Position numbers and translations under genes: made by a program. A DNA stretch of 44,999 nucleotides from Myxococcota bacterium (GTDB lineage: Bacteria > Myxococcota > Kuafuiibacteriia > Kuafuiibacteriales > Kuafuiibacteriaceae), in the NCBI GenBank assembly GCA_028289325.1, contig JANQQN010000582.1, forward strand, positions 1 to 44,999, read 5' to 3'. A model generated the notes under the pieces. It saw nothing but the letters and a program-made list of their open reading frames with translations, was not told the DNA's origin and ran no database searches. Each line of letters starts with the position of its first letter. Position 1 is the first letter of the stretch. This document shows, in pieces, positions 17,449-25,678 of the stretch.

Positions 17449-18825
17449 GGTGAGGCGGAAACGGGCAGGGTCGAGGTCGTGACGGCGAAGGACGCGTCGC
17501 ACGTTCGACGGGTCAAGTCCGGAGGCTCGGGCCACGGAAGCGACGTTGCCCTCGTGCTGTTCGAGCAGGGCTCTGAAGTAGTCCATCTCGAACTGCCGGC
17601 GAGCGTCGGCGAACGGCATGACCGGCGCCGGGCTGGCCATACGGATGGAACCCGAGTCGCCGGTGACCGGCGAGGTGATGAGCTCGGGAGGAAGGTCCTC
17701 GATGTCTACGGTCAGGCCCTCCTGCAGGAGGACGAAGCGCTCCATGAGGTTCTTGAGCTCTCGAACGTTGCCCGGCCAGCTATAGTTGGCGAGCAGGCTT
17801 CGAGCCTTGGCGCTGATCCGCATCGGCGGCTGATTGAGGTTCGCTGCCGCCTGATCGATGAAGTGCTGCGCGAGAAGGAATACGTCGTCGCCGCGATCCC
17901 GTAGCGGCGGGACCTCTATCGGCAGCACGTTGAGGCGGAAGTAGAGGTCTTCTCGGAAGCCTCCTTCTTTGACCATGTTGCTCAGGTTGCGATGGGTGGC
18001 GGCAACGACTCGGGTCTCGACGTGGATTTGTTCGCTTCCGCCAATCCGGCGGAACGATCCGGTCTCCAGGAAGCGAAGCAGCTTGGCCTGCACGTCGAGA
18101 TGCATCTCGCCGATCTCATCGAGAAACAGCGTGCCTTGGTTGGCGTGTTCGATGAGTCCTTTTTCCCGGGTCTTGGCGTCGGTGAACGCGCCTCGTTCGT
18201 GGCCGAAGAGGGCGTTTTCGATGAGGCCTCCGTCGGAAAGCGCACAGTTGAGAGGGATGAAGCTCCCCGTGCACCCGCTGAGATGGTGTAGCTGATGAGC
18301 GACGACCTCTTTGCCCGTCCCGCTTTCGCCGAGAATGAGGACGGTCGACCGGCCGGCGCGGGCGAGCTTTTCGACCTTACTCTGCAAAGAGGTGATCTTC
18401 GGGCATCGGCCAACCATGGTCTTGGCGATGTCTTCGGTGTTGAGGCGTCGGTCGGAATCGTCGCCGGCAAGGGAGCCGCGGATCGCGGCGTCGAGCGCCG
18501 CGAACGAGATCGGTTTGCGCAGGAAGTCTTTGGCCCCCAGCCGTAGAGCATTCAAAAGATTCTCTTCGTTACCAAAGGCGCTCAGGACGACAATCGGGGT
18601 CTGCGGTCGAATCTCCTTGGCCCGCCGTAGGAATTCCAAACCATCTACGGGGGACATCTGGAGGTCGGTCATGACCACGTCGGGACACTCGTGAACGAAC
18701 ACCCGTAGCCCCTCGCGGCCGTCCGACGCTTCGAGGCATTCATATCCCGTCGAGGAGAGACGCTCCACGAGCGTGCGCCGCAAGGAGCGGTCATCCTCGT
18801 TGATCTGGAGTCTGATGGCGTTCAT
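17440..18825 (-). CDS. NtrC-family sigma-54-dependent response regulator
   Basis: This 461-residue protein has three domains. The receiver (about 3-118) has an acidic NEDD start, phosphoacceptor Asp54 (VMTDLQM), and Lys104 (RKP). The AAA+ domain (about 140-365) has Walker A GESGTGKE (167-174), a GAFTDA loop (212-217; the usual motif is GAFTGA, and Asp at this position is a known variant), Walker B LFLDEIGE and an arginine-finger region FREDLYFRLNVLPI. A Fis-type helix-turn-helix lies near 425-455 (GNVASVARASGLDPSNVRRVLRRH). It should activate sigma-54 promoters when phosphorylated by a kinase encoded just upstream. ATG 18825 has AGGA upstream, 9 bases before the start. The gap to the upstream kinase is 12 bases. 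Confidence 0.93.
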   Translation of the reverse strand: MNAIRLQINEDDRSLRRTLVERLSSTGYECLEASDGREGLRVFVHECPDVVMTDLQMSPVDGLEFLRRAKEIRPQTPIVVLSAFGNEENLLNALRLGAKDFLRKPISFAALDAAIRGSLAGDDSDRRLNTEDIAKTMVGRCPKITSLQSKVEKLARAGRSTVLILGESGTGKEVVAHQLHHLSGCTGSFIPLNCALSDGGLIENALFGHERGAFTDAKTREKGLIEHANQGTLFLDEIGEMHLDVQAKLLRFLETGSFRRIGGSEQIHVETRVVAATHRNLSNMVKEGGFREDLYFRLNVLPIEVPPLRDRGDDVFLLAQHFIDQAAANLNQPPMRISAKARSLLANYSWPGNVRELKNLMERFVLLQEGLTVDIEDLPPELITSPVTGDSGSIRMASPAPVMPFADARRQFEMDYFRALLEQHEGNVASVARASGLDPSNVRRVLRRHDLDPARFRLTAG

Positions 18826-18837
18826 GTTGCAGCGTCC

Positions 18838-20901
18838 TCATCGGGGTGATGCGTGTTTCGGAGGGCTCAAGGGACCCGCCGACCGCGATGGGAGGCCGAG
18901 GGTGTCGAAGATCAGCGTGCGCAACGCCGGGACGTCGATGGGTTCGGCGACCTCGCCCGATATGCCCAGATGACCGAGCTCGTTGGTTTGACCCGTATGG
19001 CGCCCCCGTCCGATGACCAACACTGGCGCCGATGGATGTTCGTTGCCGTCGAGCTCATCGAGAAGAGACCACACCGTCGTGTCTTCGATCTTGATGTCCG
19101 CGACGAGGAGGTCGGCTTCGCCTCGCGTGATCCGGTCCGAGGCCTCGTTGTACGACGAGATCACGGCCGGGGTCGCGCCGGCCTGACGTACCGCTTCCGC
19201 GGTGGATATCGCCTGCTCGTCGTCGCCGCGCAGAACGAGAACTCGGGGGATTCGTTGTTGGTCATCATCGGTGCGCGACGCCAAGAAAGCAGGAATCTCC
19301 ACCCGCACCGTGGTGCCGATGCCCGCCTCACTCTCGATGGTGAGTGAGCCGCCGTGAAGGTCGACGATGGTCTGCACGATGGCAAGGCCCAGGCCCGTGC
19401 CCTGTCCTGCCTCCTTCGTCGTGAAGAATGGCCGCAGCGCGAGGTCGGCAACCGACTTTGACATTCCTCGTCCTTCGTCGGCGACCTCGATCCTGACGAT
19501 GTTCGGGCGTCCGGCCGGGGATTCGGCGCGCACGGATAGCGTGGAGCGTTCCGTCCCGTAGATCGCGTCGAGGGCGTTGCCGATCAGGTTGACGAGGATC
19601 TGGGTCATCTGGGTCGTGTCGCCCTTCAGCGGAGGGAGGTCGTCGGGGATATCGACGTTCAGCCGGACGGGCTCGTTCGCCAGTCGGTGCTTGAGGATCA
19701 CCAACGCGGCGTCGACGACCTCGTTCAAATCCACCGGTTCTCGAGCGTCGGGCGACTTGCGAGCAAAGTCTCGGACTTGGCTGACGACCCGCTTTATCCG
19801 GTTGACCTCCTGCTGGATCTGCAGGGCGCTCATCTCGATGGTACTGGAATCGATCTCGTCGGACTCGAGGACTTCGAGAACGAGCTCGGTTTCCAGCTGA
19901 ATGACGCTCAAGGGGCTGTTGACCTCGTGCGCGACACCGGCCGCCACCTGGCCGATAGCCGCCAGCTTGGCCGACTGAATGGCTTGCTCGCGAGCCCTCG
20001 CGAGGGCTTCGCAATGGGCGGCGAGAGCGTCGTTCTTGGTGTTGAGCTGAGAATTCAAGCTGATGAGCCGGGCTGCGTTGTCGAGCAGTAGGCCGACCGA
20101 ACCCAGGAGCTCCCGGTCGGCCTCTTCATCGCTGGCGAGGGCCAGGGTTCGGTTGATCCGGTCGCCGGGCACGGCGAAGAACACGAGGTTGCTGTCGGGT
20201 AGGGATCGCTCTGGTTCCAGCTCGGACAATGCATCGAGCCATCCGGGGTCCTCGTCGTCGGACCACGAGCGTACGACGCGCTTGCCGGAGGGGCCATCCT
20301 CGAACAGCGCCCCCCGACAGGCTTGCGTCAGGTCGCGAACGGCACTGATCAGGAGGTCGAGCGAGCTGTCCACGTCTCCCGGACGAGCGGAGGCCAGACG
20401 CGACAGCTGGCCGATCAGGTTGGCCATCCGGACCTGCCGCTTTTCCTCTCGGCGCCTTCGGTTCCAGCTCGAGACGAGGCAGCGGATCTTTTGCGTGAGC
20501 TCGGTAGGGGACACCGGCTTCTGCAGGTAGTCCCACTGGTCCTTTTCCGATGGCCAGAAGAGCCGATCGATCTCATCGATCGTTCGGTCGGTGTACGCGG
20601 TGCACACCGCACACAATAGTGCTCGATCGAGCTTTCGGATCGCGCGAATGGTCTCGACGCCGTCGATGCCGGGCATCCGCATGTCGAACACGCCGCAGGC
20701 GAACCTCAGCCCCGCGTCCAGGTCTCGCTGCACGACTTCGAGGGCTTGTTCGCCGGAGCCGACACAGGTCAGCTCGAAGGTGGGGGCGGTACTGGAGCGT
20801 CGGCGCCGGTGGCGACGGGGCGGGGTCGTCAAGATTTCCCGGTAGGTTTCGATGACCTCCGGATCGTCGTCGACGATGAGGACGCGCCGGTTGTCACTCA
20901 T
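18838..20901 (-). CDS. REC-histidine kinase-REC-like hybrid
   Basis: This 687-residue protein starts at ATG 20901, overlapping the end of the upstream kinase by 8 bases; the open frame extends further upstream into that gene. The N-terminal receiver (1-140) has VDDD, Asp73 (VFDMRMPGIDG) and Lys128 (LQKPV). It carries an Arg-rich insertion after helix 1 (PPRRHRRRRSS, about 27-37). A GAF-like region (about 150-290) leads to the phosphoacceptor helix VAAGVAHEVNSPLSVI (His325) and an ATPase domain with LVNLIGNALDAI, DEGRGMS and GQGTGLGLAIV. The last 120 residues are receiver-like: an Asp lies at the acceptor position (LVADIKIED) but the conserved Lys is Glu (AEPID), so this domain is probably altered. 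Receiver-first kinases commonly act as middle steps in phosphorelays. The NtrC-type gene follows. Confidence 0.9.
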   Translation of the reverse strand: MSDNRRVLIVDDDPEVIETYREILTTPPRRHRRRRSSTAPTFELTCVGSGEQALEVVQRDLDAGLRFACGVFDMRMPGIDGVETIRAIRKLDRALLCAVCTAYTDRTIDEIDRLFWPSEKDQWDYLQKPVSPTELTQKIRCLVSSWNRRRREEKRQVRMANLIGQLSRLASARPGDVDSSLDLLISAVRDLTQACRGALFEDGPSGKRVVRSWSDDEDPGWLDALSELEPERSLPDSNLVFFAVPGDRINRTLALASDEEADRELLGSVGLLLDNAARLISLNSQLNTKNDALAAHCEALARAREQAIQSAKLAAIGQVAAGVAHEVNSPLSVIQLETELVLEVLESDEIDSSTIEMSALQIQQEVNRIKRVVSQVRDFARKSPDAREPVDLNEVVDAALVILKHRLANEPVRLNVDIPDDLPPLKGDTTQMTQILVNLIGNALDAIYGTERSTLSVRAESPAGRPNIVRIEVADEGRGMSKSVADLALRPFFTTKEAGQGTGLGLAIVQTIVDLHGGSLTIESEAGIGTTVRVEIPAFLASRTDDDQQRIPRVLVLRGDDEQAISTAEAVRQAGATPAVISSYNEASDRITRGEADLLVADIKIEDTTVWSLLDELDGNEHPSAPVLVIGRGRHTGQTNELGHLGISGEVAEPIDVPALRTLIFDTLGLPSRSAGPLSPPKHASPR

Positions 20902-22321
20902 ACGACGCCTCGTTGGTCGCGATAGGCAGCTTGATTCGCATCGTCGTACCGCCGCCCGGACGTGACGCATGAAGCTCGAGTTCCCCGCCGTTTCGCCGGA
21001 TCAGGCGCCGAGATATCGGCAGCCCTAGACCGCTGCCTTCGCCCTTCGGCTTCGTAGTGAAGCCGGCGTCGAAGATGCGGGCCTGCATGTCGTCGGGAAC
21101 GCCCACGCCATTGTCTTCGACCTTGATGGACACGTCATGAGTCGCTATCTCCGCGACGACCGACACCTTTCCGCCCCTCGCGCCGTGGGCCGCCGTAGCT
21201 GCCTGACACGCATTTCGGATCAGGTTGGTCAGGACCTGAAGAAGCTCGCCCCGGTCGGCATAGACCGCAATGGGCGTATCCAAGGAGACGCTCAGATGGA
21301 CCCCCGCTCGGTCGAACGAGTAGGCCATCAGATCTCGAACCTCTCGAAAGACCTGATGCAGATTGAGGACTTCCGGTTCCGCCTCCGCCCTCGCCATACC
21401 GAGCATGCCGTGGATGATCCGTTCGATGCGGCGGCCCGCTTTGCAGACCATGTCAAGGATCCGGCGGCGCCGAGCGAGATCATCTTCGAGGTCGCCACAC
21501 ACCTCGGACAGCAGGTCGAGGGGCGAGTCGTCGTCATCGGCGGTGATTCGTTCGGCGAGGCCATCGCGGCCACGGTGCTCGTAGGCTCGCGACCAGTCGG
21601 CGGCGAGGGTCGTCAGCTCCGCGATCGTTTCGGATTCGTCCCCCAGCGCGTTGCGAAGGTTCTCCAGGTTGCCAGTGACGGCAGTGAGAGGGTTGAAGAC
21701 CTCGTGTGCGGCGGCGCCGGCCACCTCGCCGACCGCGGCGAGCCGGGTCGCTTGCAGGAGCTCGTCTTGCGTTTGCGCGAGCTCTCGAGTGCGCTGCCGA
21801 ACCCGAGACTCGAGCTCCTCGGCGTGCCGGCGTTTCAATGCGAGCAGTCGCTGGTACTTGATCTGAACCCGGTGCTCGGCGGTTCCGTTCCGGAATGTCA
21901 CGACCACCGCCGGACCGAGCCCGTCGATCGAATCGATCGGCGCCGCGGTCACGGTGAGAACGAGGTCGGTGGTCGAATCGGCGACGACCCTTCCTCGGAC
22001 GGAGCTGGCGCCGAGCGACTGGCCCAGCGCAGCCGCCCGCTGGGCGATTCGCTCCACCTGCGGCCCACCTTCGAGCACGAGGACGTCGGTCAATCGGGCC
22101 CCGGTGGCGATAAGCCGGCGTACCCCGCGCGGTCGTAGACCGCACAGATCGACGAACGTTTGGTTGCAGTACAAGAGACGTTGCTGCTGAGGCTCGACTA
22201 CCGCGACCGGTTCGGGGGAGCCATCATACAGGCGCTCCAACGTGGAACGCGCGAGAAACACGCCTTCCGAGGAGGCCTGTTCGATTCGTCCATCAGACGC
22301 GGTCGAGCCGGGCAGCGACAC
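20894..22321 (-). CDS. PAS-domain sensor histidine kinase
   Basis: This 475-residue protein starts at GTG 22321. The PAS domain (about 25-148) and a coiled coil (150-195) precede the phosphoacceptor helix VAGAAAHEVFNPLTAV (His206). Between this helix and the second dimerisation helix (RRILDMVCKAGRRIERIIHGML) lies an acidic insertion of roughly 60 residues (about 220-275, including TADDDDSPLDLL), longer than in ordinary HisKA domains. The ATPase domain follows with LTNLIRNACQAA, DNGVGVPDD and GEGSGLGLPIS. No transmembrane helix is present. The PAS plus coiled-coil part is similar to that of the GGDEF protein at 14428. It heads the three-gene phosphorelay operon and is divergent from the TPR-TonB operon, 79 bases away. 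Confidence 0.9.
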   Translation of the reverse strand: MSLPGSTASDGRIEQASSEGVFLARSTLERLYDGSPEPVAVVEPQQQRLLYCNQTFVDLCGLRPRGVRRLIATGARLTDVLVLEGGPQVERIAQRAAALGQSLGASSVRGRVVADSTTDLVLTVTAAPIDSIDGLGPAVVVTFRNGTAEHRVQIKYQRLLALKRRHAEELESRVRQRTRELAQTQDELLQATRLAAVGEVAGAAAHEVFNPLTAVTGNLENLRNALGDESETIAELTTLAADWSRAYEHRGRDGLAERITADDDDSPLDLLSEVCGDLEDDLARRRRILDMVCKAGRRIERIIHGMLGMARAEAEPEVLNLHQVFREVRDLMAYSFDRAGVHLSVSLDTPIAVYADRGELLQVLTNLIRNACQAATAAHGARGGKVSVVAEIATHDVSIKVEDNGVGVPDDMQARIFDAGFTTKPKGEGSGLGLPISRRLIRRNGGELELHASRPGGGTTMRIKLPIATNEASYE

Positions 22322-22400
22322 ATAGGGCGGGATCGGCCGACGAGTGTCTCGTTGAACACCCGCGAATCAAGTCGAGGCCGGATCGTTCGAACAATGTGGT
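22322..22400. promoter_or_regulatory. Divergent intergenic region between phosphorelay and TPR-TonB operons
   Basis: These 79 bases lie between the two divergent start codons and must hold the promoter(s) for the minus-strand kinase operon, the plus-strand six-gene operon or both, unless they lie inside the coding starts. I see an 8-base palindrome GTTCGAAC at 22385-22392, 8 bases before the plus-strand GTG. No convincing sigma-70 or sigma-54 (GG-N10-GC) element could be picked by eye. The promoter call rests on gene layout. Confidence 0.4.
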
Positions 22401-24734
22401 GTGCAGCTAAGGCCACCCAGCGGCGGGTCTCGCGTCATGGCGGTGACCCTTGCCACAGTGCTGTCGGGGCCGTTGGCCGCGGATGGCGCGCCCGGCAATC
22501 GCGCAGCTAGGGAGAGCTTTGACCACGGGGCCGTCCTGGAGACCGAGGCGGCCGAGTTGTTGCGGCAGGGAGACCGTAAGGAGGCCGCGCGACGGCTGAG
22601 CGACGCTTTGGCGGCGTACAAGGCCGCATTGGCCGAGGCCCCGGATGACCCGGATCCCGCGTTGCGCATCGGAACCATCCTTCTGTTCAAGGAGCGGTGC
22701 GGGGAAGCCCTTCCGATCCTGGAGCGGTCCGCGCGACTGGCGTTCGATCTCGATCCGGCTCGGGCCGGGCAGCTGACGGCGGCGCAGCTCGCCGGGCGCG
22801 CGAAGCTTCGCGAGCTCCTGCTGCTGTACGGCCAGTGTCGACTCGCGAAGGGACCGGACACACGCGGCTTCGCGACTCTGGAAGCGGTGGGGGATCTGAA
22901 GCCCGAGGTCAGCTTCTTCCTTGGGCGTCGGTATCTCGACGCCAAGAAGCATAAGGGTGCGCTCAAGCACCTATCCTACTATCTGCGCCACAAACCCGGG
23001 GATCTCAAGACGAGGATCGCAGTGGCCAATATTCAGCTGCGTCTCGGTCAGCTCGCAGATGCCGCCCATAGCTACCGGATGATTCTGGACCGACGTCCGC
23101 AGGATCTGAACGCGCTGAAGCACCTGGCGGTGGTGGAGTTTCGGCGCAAGCGTTACGCGGCGGCGGTCAAGACGTTCCGACGCGTGCTCAAACAGTCACC
23201 GGGCGACGTGCAGTCGAGATTCAACCTCGGGGTGTGTCTAGCCCGGATCGACCGTCATCGAGAAGCGGTGAAGGAGTTTCGCGCGGCGTTGAAGCGAAAG
23301 CCTCGACTAGCGAGAGCCTGGCATCGGCTCGGGGTATCGTTGCAGGCTTTGCACCGGCGTCGGGAGGCGATCGAGGCCTTGCAGGCCGCAGTTCGTCACG
23401 ACTCGAAGCACGTGTCGTCGTACGTCGCACTGGCGCGTCTGCATCGGGCGGCCAACGACCATCGCCAGTGCGCATCGATGCTTCGTCGGGCCCTGGAGCA
23501 CGAGTCCGGCGATGGAAAACTCATGATTGAGCTCGGCGACTGCGTTCGGGACGCCGGGGACCTGGTCGGCGCGCTGGCGATCCACCGTCGGGCGGTGAGC
23601 AAGACGGACGGCAGCGCGTCCGCCCACGCAGCGGTAGCCACCGACCTCGAGGGATTGAAACGGTTCCCGGAGGCGGTCGACGCCTATCGAAGGGCGGTCG
23701 TCAAGCAGCCGACCGATCAACAGAGCAGCGCCGCGCTGGTCCGGATTCAGACCCGGCTAGGAACGAGTGCGCTCAAGAAGCGTGAGCTGAAGGAGGCCGT
23801 CCGGCGCCTCGAGGACGCGGTCAAGTTCGGCCCCGAGCACGCGGTGGCTCATGCGAATCTCGGCCTCGGGCTGCTGGCCCAGAGGCGACTGGCCCCCGCC
23901 GAACGCCATCTACGACGGGCGGTGCAGCTCGAAGGGCGAGCGGTCGACGTTCGTGTTGCCTTGGCCCGGCTGTTGCTCGACCAACGCCGGGCCGACGAGG
24001 TCGTTGGTTTGCTCGCCTCGTCGTCCAATCTGAACGGACGGGGGCGCCACCTTCTCGGGTTGGCGTACCTTTGGACTGGCGCGGTAGGCAACGCCGTTAC
24101 TCAGCTGGAGCGCGCGGCTTCGCTATATCCAAAAGACCGAGGTCTCCAGGTCGCGCTCGGGCGCGCTCTCGTGCGAAATCGACGTTACCAGGAGGCGATG
24201 CGGGTGCTCGAATCGGTCGAATCGCCAGGGGAGGTGGGCTCGAAGAGGCGACGAGACTTTGACCTCGTCAAGGGATACGCGGCTTATCGGGCGCGGCGCT
24301 TCGAGGCCGCAACGACCGTCCTCGCGTCATGGGAGTCCATGAAGTCGCGGCCGGTAGAGGCGCTTCGATTCGCAGCCGGACAACGCTGGGGGCTCGAGCT
24401 CGTCGAAGACGGGCGGCTGAACGAGGCTCGGCAAGCGTTCAAGGCTACGGTCAGCAAAAGAGATCGCAAAGCGCAAAAGACCAACGTCGCTTCGGTCGAA
24501 TATCTTCTTGGGCGTCGCAAGCGCGCCTACGGGGTATGGCGTGGGCTAGCCAAGCACACGGCGCCGGCCGAGGTTTACTACAACATTGCGATCTACCTCG
24601 ACGATGAGGAGGGCAAGGAGCGTGCGGCCTACCGGTGGTATCGACGTTACGCTCGTAAGCTCCCCAAGCCGGATCGCGCGGCCGCACTCGCTGTTCTCGA
24701 GAAGAAGCGTGCGCTGTTTGGGTTCAAACCATGA
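22401..24734 (+). CDS. Exported tetratricopeptide-repeat protein
   Basis: This is a 777-residue protein starting at GTG 22401; ATG 22437 is an alternative. The longer start gives an Arg-containing n-region followed by a hydrophobic core (VMAVTLATVLSGPLAADGA), a plausible signal peptide, so it is probably periplasmic. The rest is almost all tetratricopeptide-type helices with repeats of about 34 residues from residue 50 to the C-terminus; typical units begin near 215 (DAAHSYRMILDRRPQDLNALK), 250 and 283. TPR solenoids bind peptides or scaffold complexes. It is the first gene of a tightly packed operon, overlapping the binding-protein gene by 4 bases (ATGA). It may scaffold the TonB receptor and binding protein; that is inference. 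Confidence 0.85.
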   Translation: MQLRPPSGGSRVMAVTLATVLSGPLAADGAPGNRAARESFDHGAVLETEAAELLRQGDRKEAARRLSDALAAYKAALAEAPDDPDPALRIGTILLFKERCGEALPILERSARLAFDLDPARAGQLTAAQLAGRAKLRELLLLYGQCRLAKGPDTRGFATLEAVGDLKPEVSFFLGRRYLDAKKHKGALKHLSYYLRHKPGDLKTRIAVANIQLRLGQLADAAHSYRMILDRRPQDLNALKHLAVVEFRRKRYAAAVKTFRRVLKQSPGDVQSRFNLGVCLARIDRHREAVKEFRAALKRKPRLARAWHRLGVSLQALHRRREAIEALQAAVRHDSKHVSSYVALARLHRAANDHRQCASMLRRALEHESGDGKLMIELGDCVRDAGDLVGALAIHRRAVSKTDGSASAHAAVATDLEGLKRFPEAVDAYRRAVVKQPTDQQSSAALVRIQTRLGTSALKKRELKEAVRRLEDAVKFGPEHAVAHANLGLGLLAQRRLAPAERHLRRAVQLEGRAVDVRVALARLLLDQRRADEVVGLLASSSNLNGRGRHLLGLAYLWTGAVGNAVTQLERAASLYPKDRGLQVALGRALVRNRRYQEAMRVLESVESPGEVGSKRRRDFDLVKGYAAYRARRFEAATTVLASWESMKSRPVEALRFAAGQRWGLELVEDGRLNEARQAFKATVSKRDRKAQKTNVASVEYLLGRRKRAYGVWRGLAKHTAPAEVYYNIAIYLDDEEGKERAAYRWYRRYARKLPKPDRAAALAVLEKKRALFGFKP

Positions 24735-25678
24735 TTTCCGCCGGACTATTGATCGCCATTGCCATGGCAGGGACGGCCTCGCCGCCGGCGGCGACGGTTG
24801 GATTCTTCGATCCGTACGCGCCGTTCAAGTCGCCTCTGGAAAGGGCTCGGTTCACCGAACGGCTGGCGGAAGCGGTGTCCGGTACCGCAGGCAAGACCGT
24901 GGGCGGCGCAGCGTACTCGAAGGCGGCCGACCTCATTCGCGATCTGGGAACGAATCGAGTGCGCGTCGGTATGGTGAATCCACAGTTCATCGTGGGGACC
25001 GACGCCGCGGTCGACGTACAACCCATCCTGGTAGGAACACGCGAGGGCAGCCACCGATGTCCATACGCGCTATATGCGTCGGTTCGGTCCAAGGCCCGGA
25101 ACCTTAGCCACCTGAAAGGAAAACGGCTTGCCATTGTCCGGACCGGTTCCGTCGACGCCAACTTCATCTTGAACGCAATCTTGCAGGGCGAATTGCGGGA
25201 CGTCCGGTACTTCAAAAAAGTCGTCTTCGTTCCTGACCTGGCGGGGGCCATCGGGACCCTACGTTTCGGCCGCGCGGATGCCTTCTTCGGCCCGGATATC
25301 GACTACCGAAGTCGATTCAAGGGCCGAGGTTTGAGACGGCTGGCCAGCACCGGCTCCACGCTCTGCATGCTGGTCATTGTCGACCGAAAGCTGAAAGGCG
25401 CCCAGCGCCAGGAGCTCAAGAGGGTGTTCCGGTCCGACGCGCTGGTGTCACTAACGGCCGAATTGGGCCTGGACGGATTCACTGATGTTCCAACGTCGGA
25501 GCTCGCGGCGCTCAAAGGCGCAGTCAACAGCGATCCGAAACGATTTGCGGAAGCGACACCGCTTTTTGTCAAGCCGAATGAACCGAACGAGAAACGAATT
25601 CAAGAGATGATCGAAGCAGTGGCGTCGGACGAGCTTCCTGACCCGTCGCTTCTTGTCGTCGAACGGGATGGTCTATGA
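24731..25678 (+). CDS. PhnD-like periplasmic substrate-binding protein without cognate transporter genes
   Basis: This 315-residue protein starts at ATG 24731 (ATGA overlap). The N-terminus is hydrophobic (ISAGLLIAIAMAGTASPPAA) but lacks a clear basic n-region, so the signal peptide is weak. The core matches the phosphate/phosphonate (PhnD-like, type II periplasmic) binding fold: TVGFFDPYAPF start, LGTNRVRVGMVNPQFIV, LSHLKGKRLAIVRTGSVDANFILNAIL, and GRADAFFGPDIDYRS. No ABC permease or ATPase gene is in the operon or the window. Proteins of this fold often act as sensors that hand a bound ligand to a membrane signalling partner; here the membrane phosphatase three genes downstream is the candidate. 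The ligand is unknown. The stop overlaps the next start (ATGA). Confidence 0.82.
   Translation: MISAGLLIAIAMAGTASPPAATVGFFDPYAPFKSPLERARFTERLAEAVSGTAGKTVGGAAYSKAADLIRDLGTNRVRVGMVNPQFIVGTDAAVDVQPILVGTREGSHRCPYALYASVRSKARNLSHLKGKRLAIVRTGSVDANFILNAILQGELRDVRYFKKVVFVPDLAGAIGTLRFGRADAFFGPDIDYRSRFKGRGLRRLASTGSTLCMLVIVDRKLKGAQRQELKRVFRSDALVSLTAELGLDGFTDVPTSELAALKGAVNSDPKRFAEATPLFVKPNEPNEKRIQEMIEAVASDELPDPSLLVVERDGL

Noticed and set aside
17440..18825. GAFTDA in place of GAFTGA as a sign of an inactive sigma-54 activator
   Set aside because: Asp at this position occurs in other NtrC-family proteins, and all other AAA+ motifs are intact.
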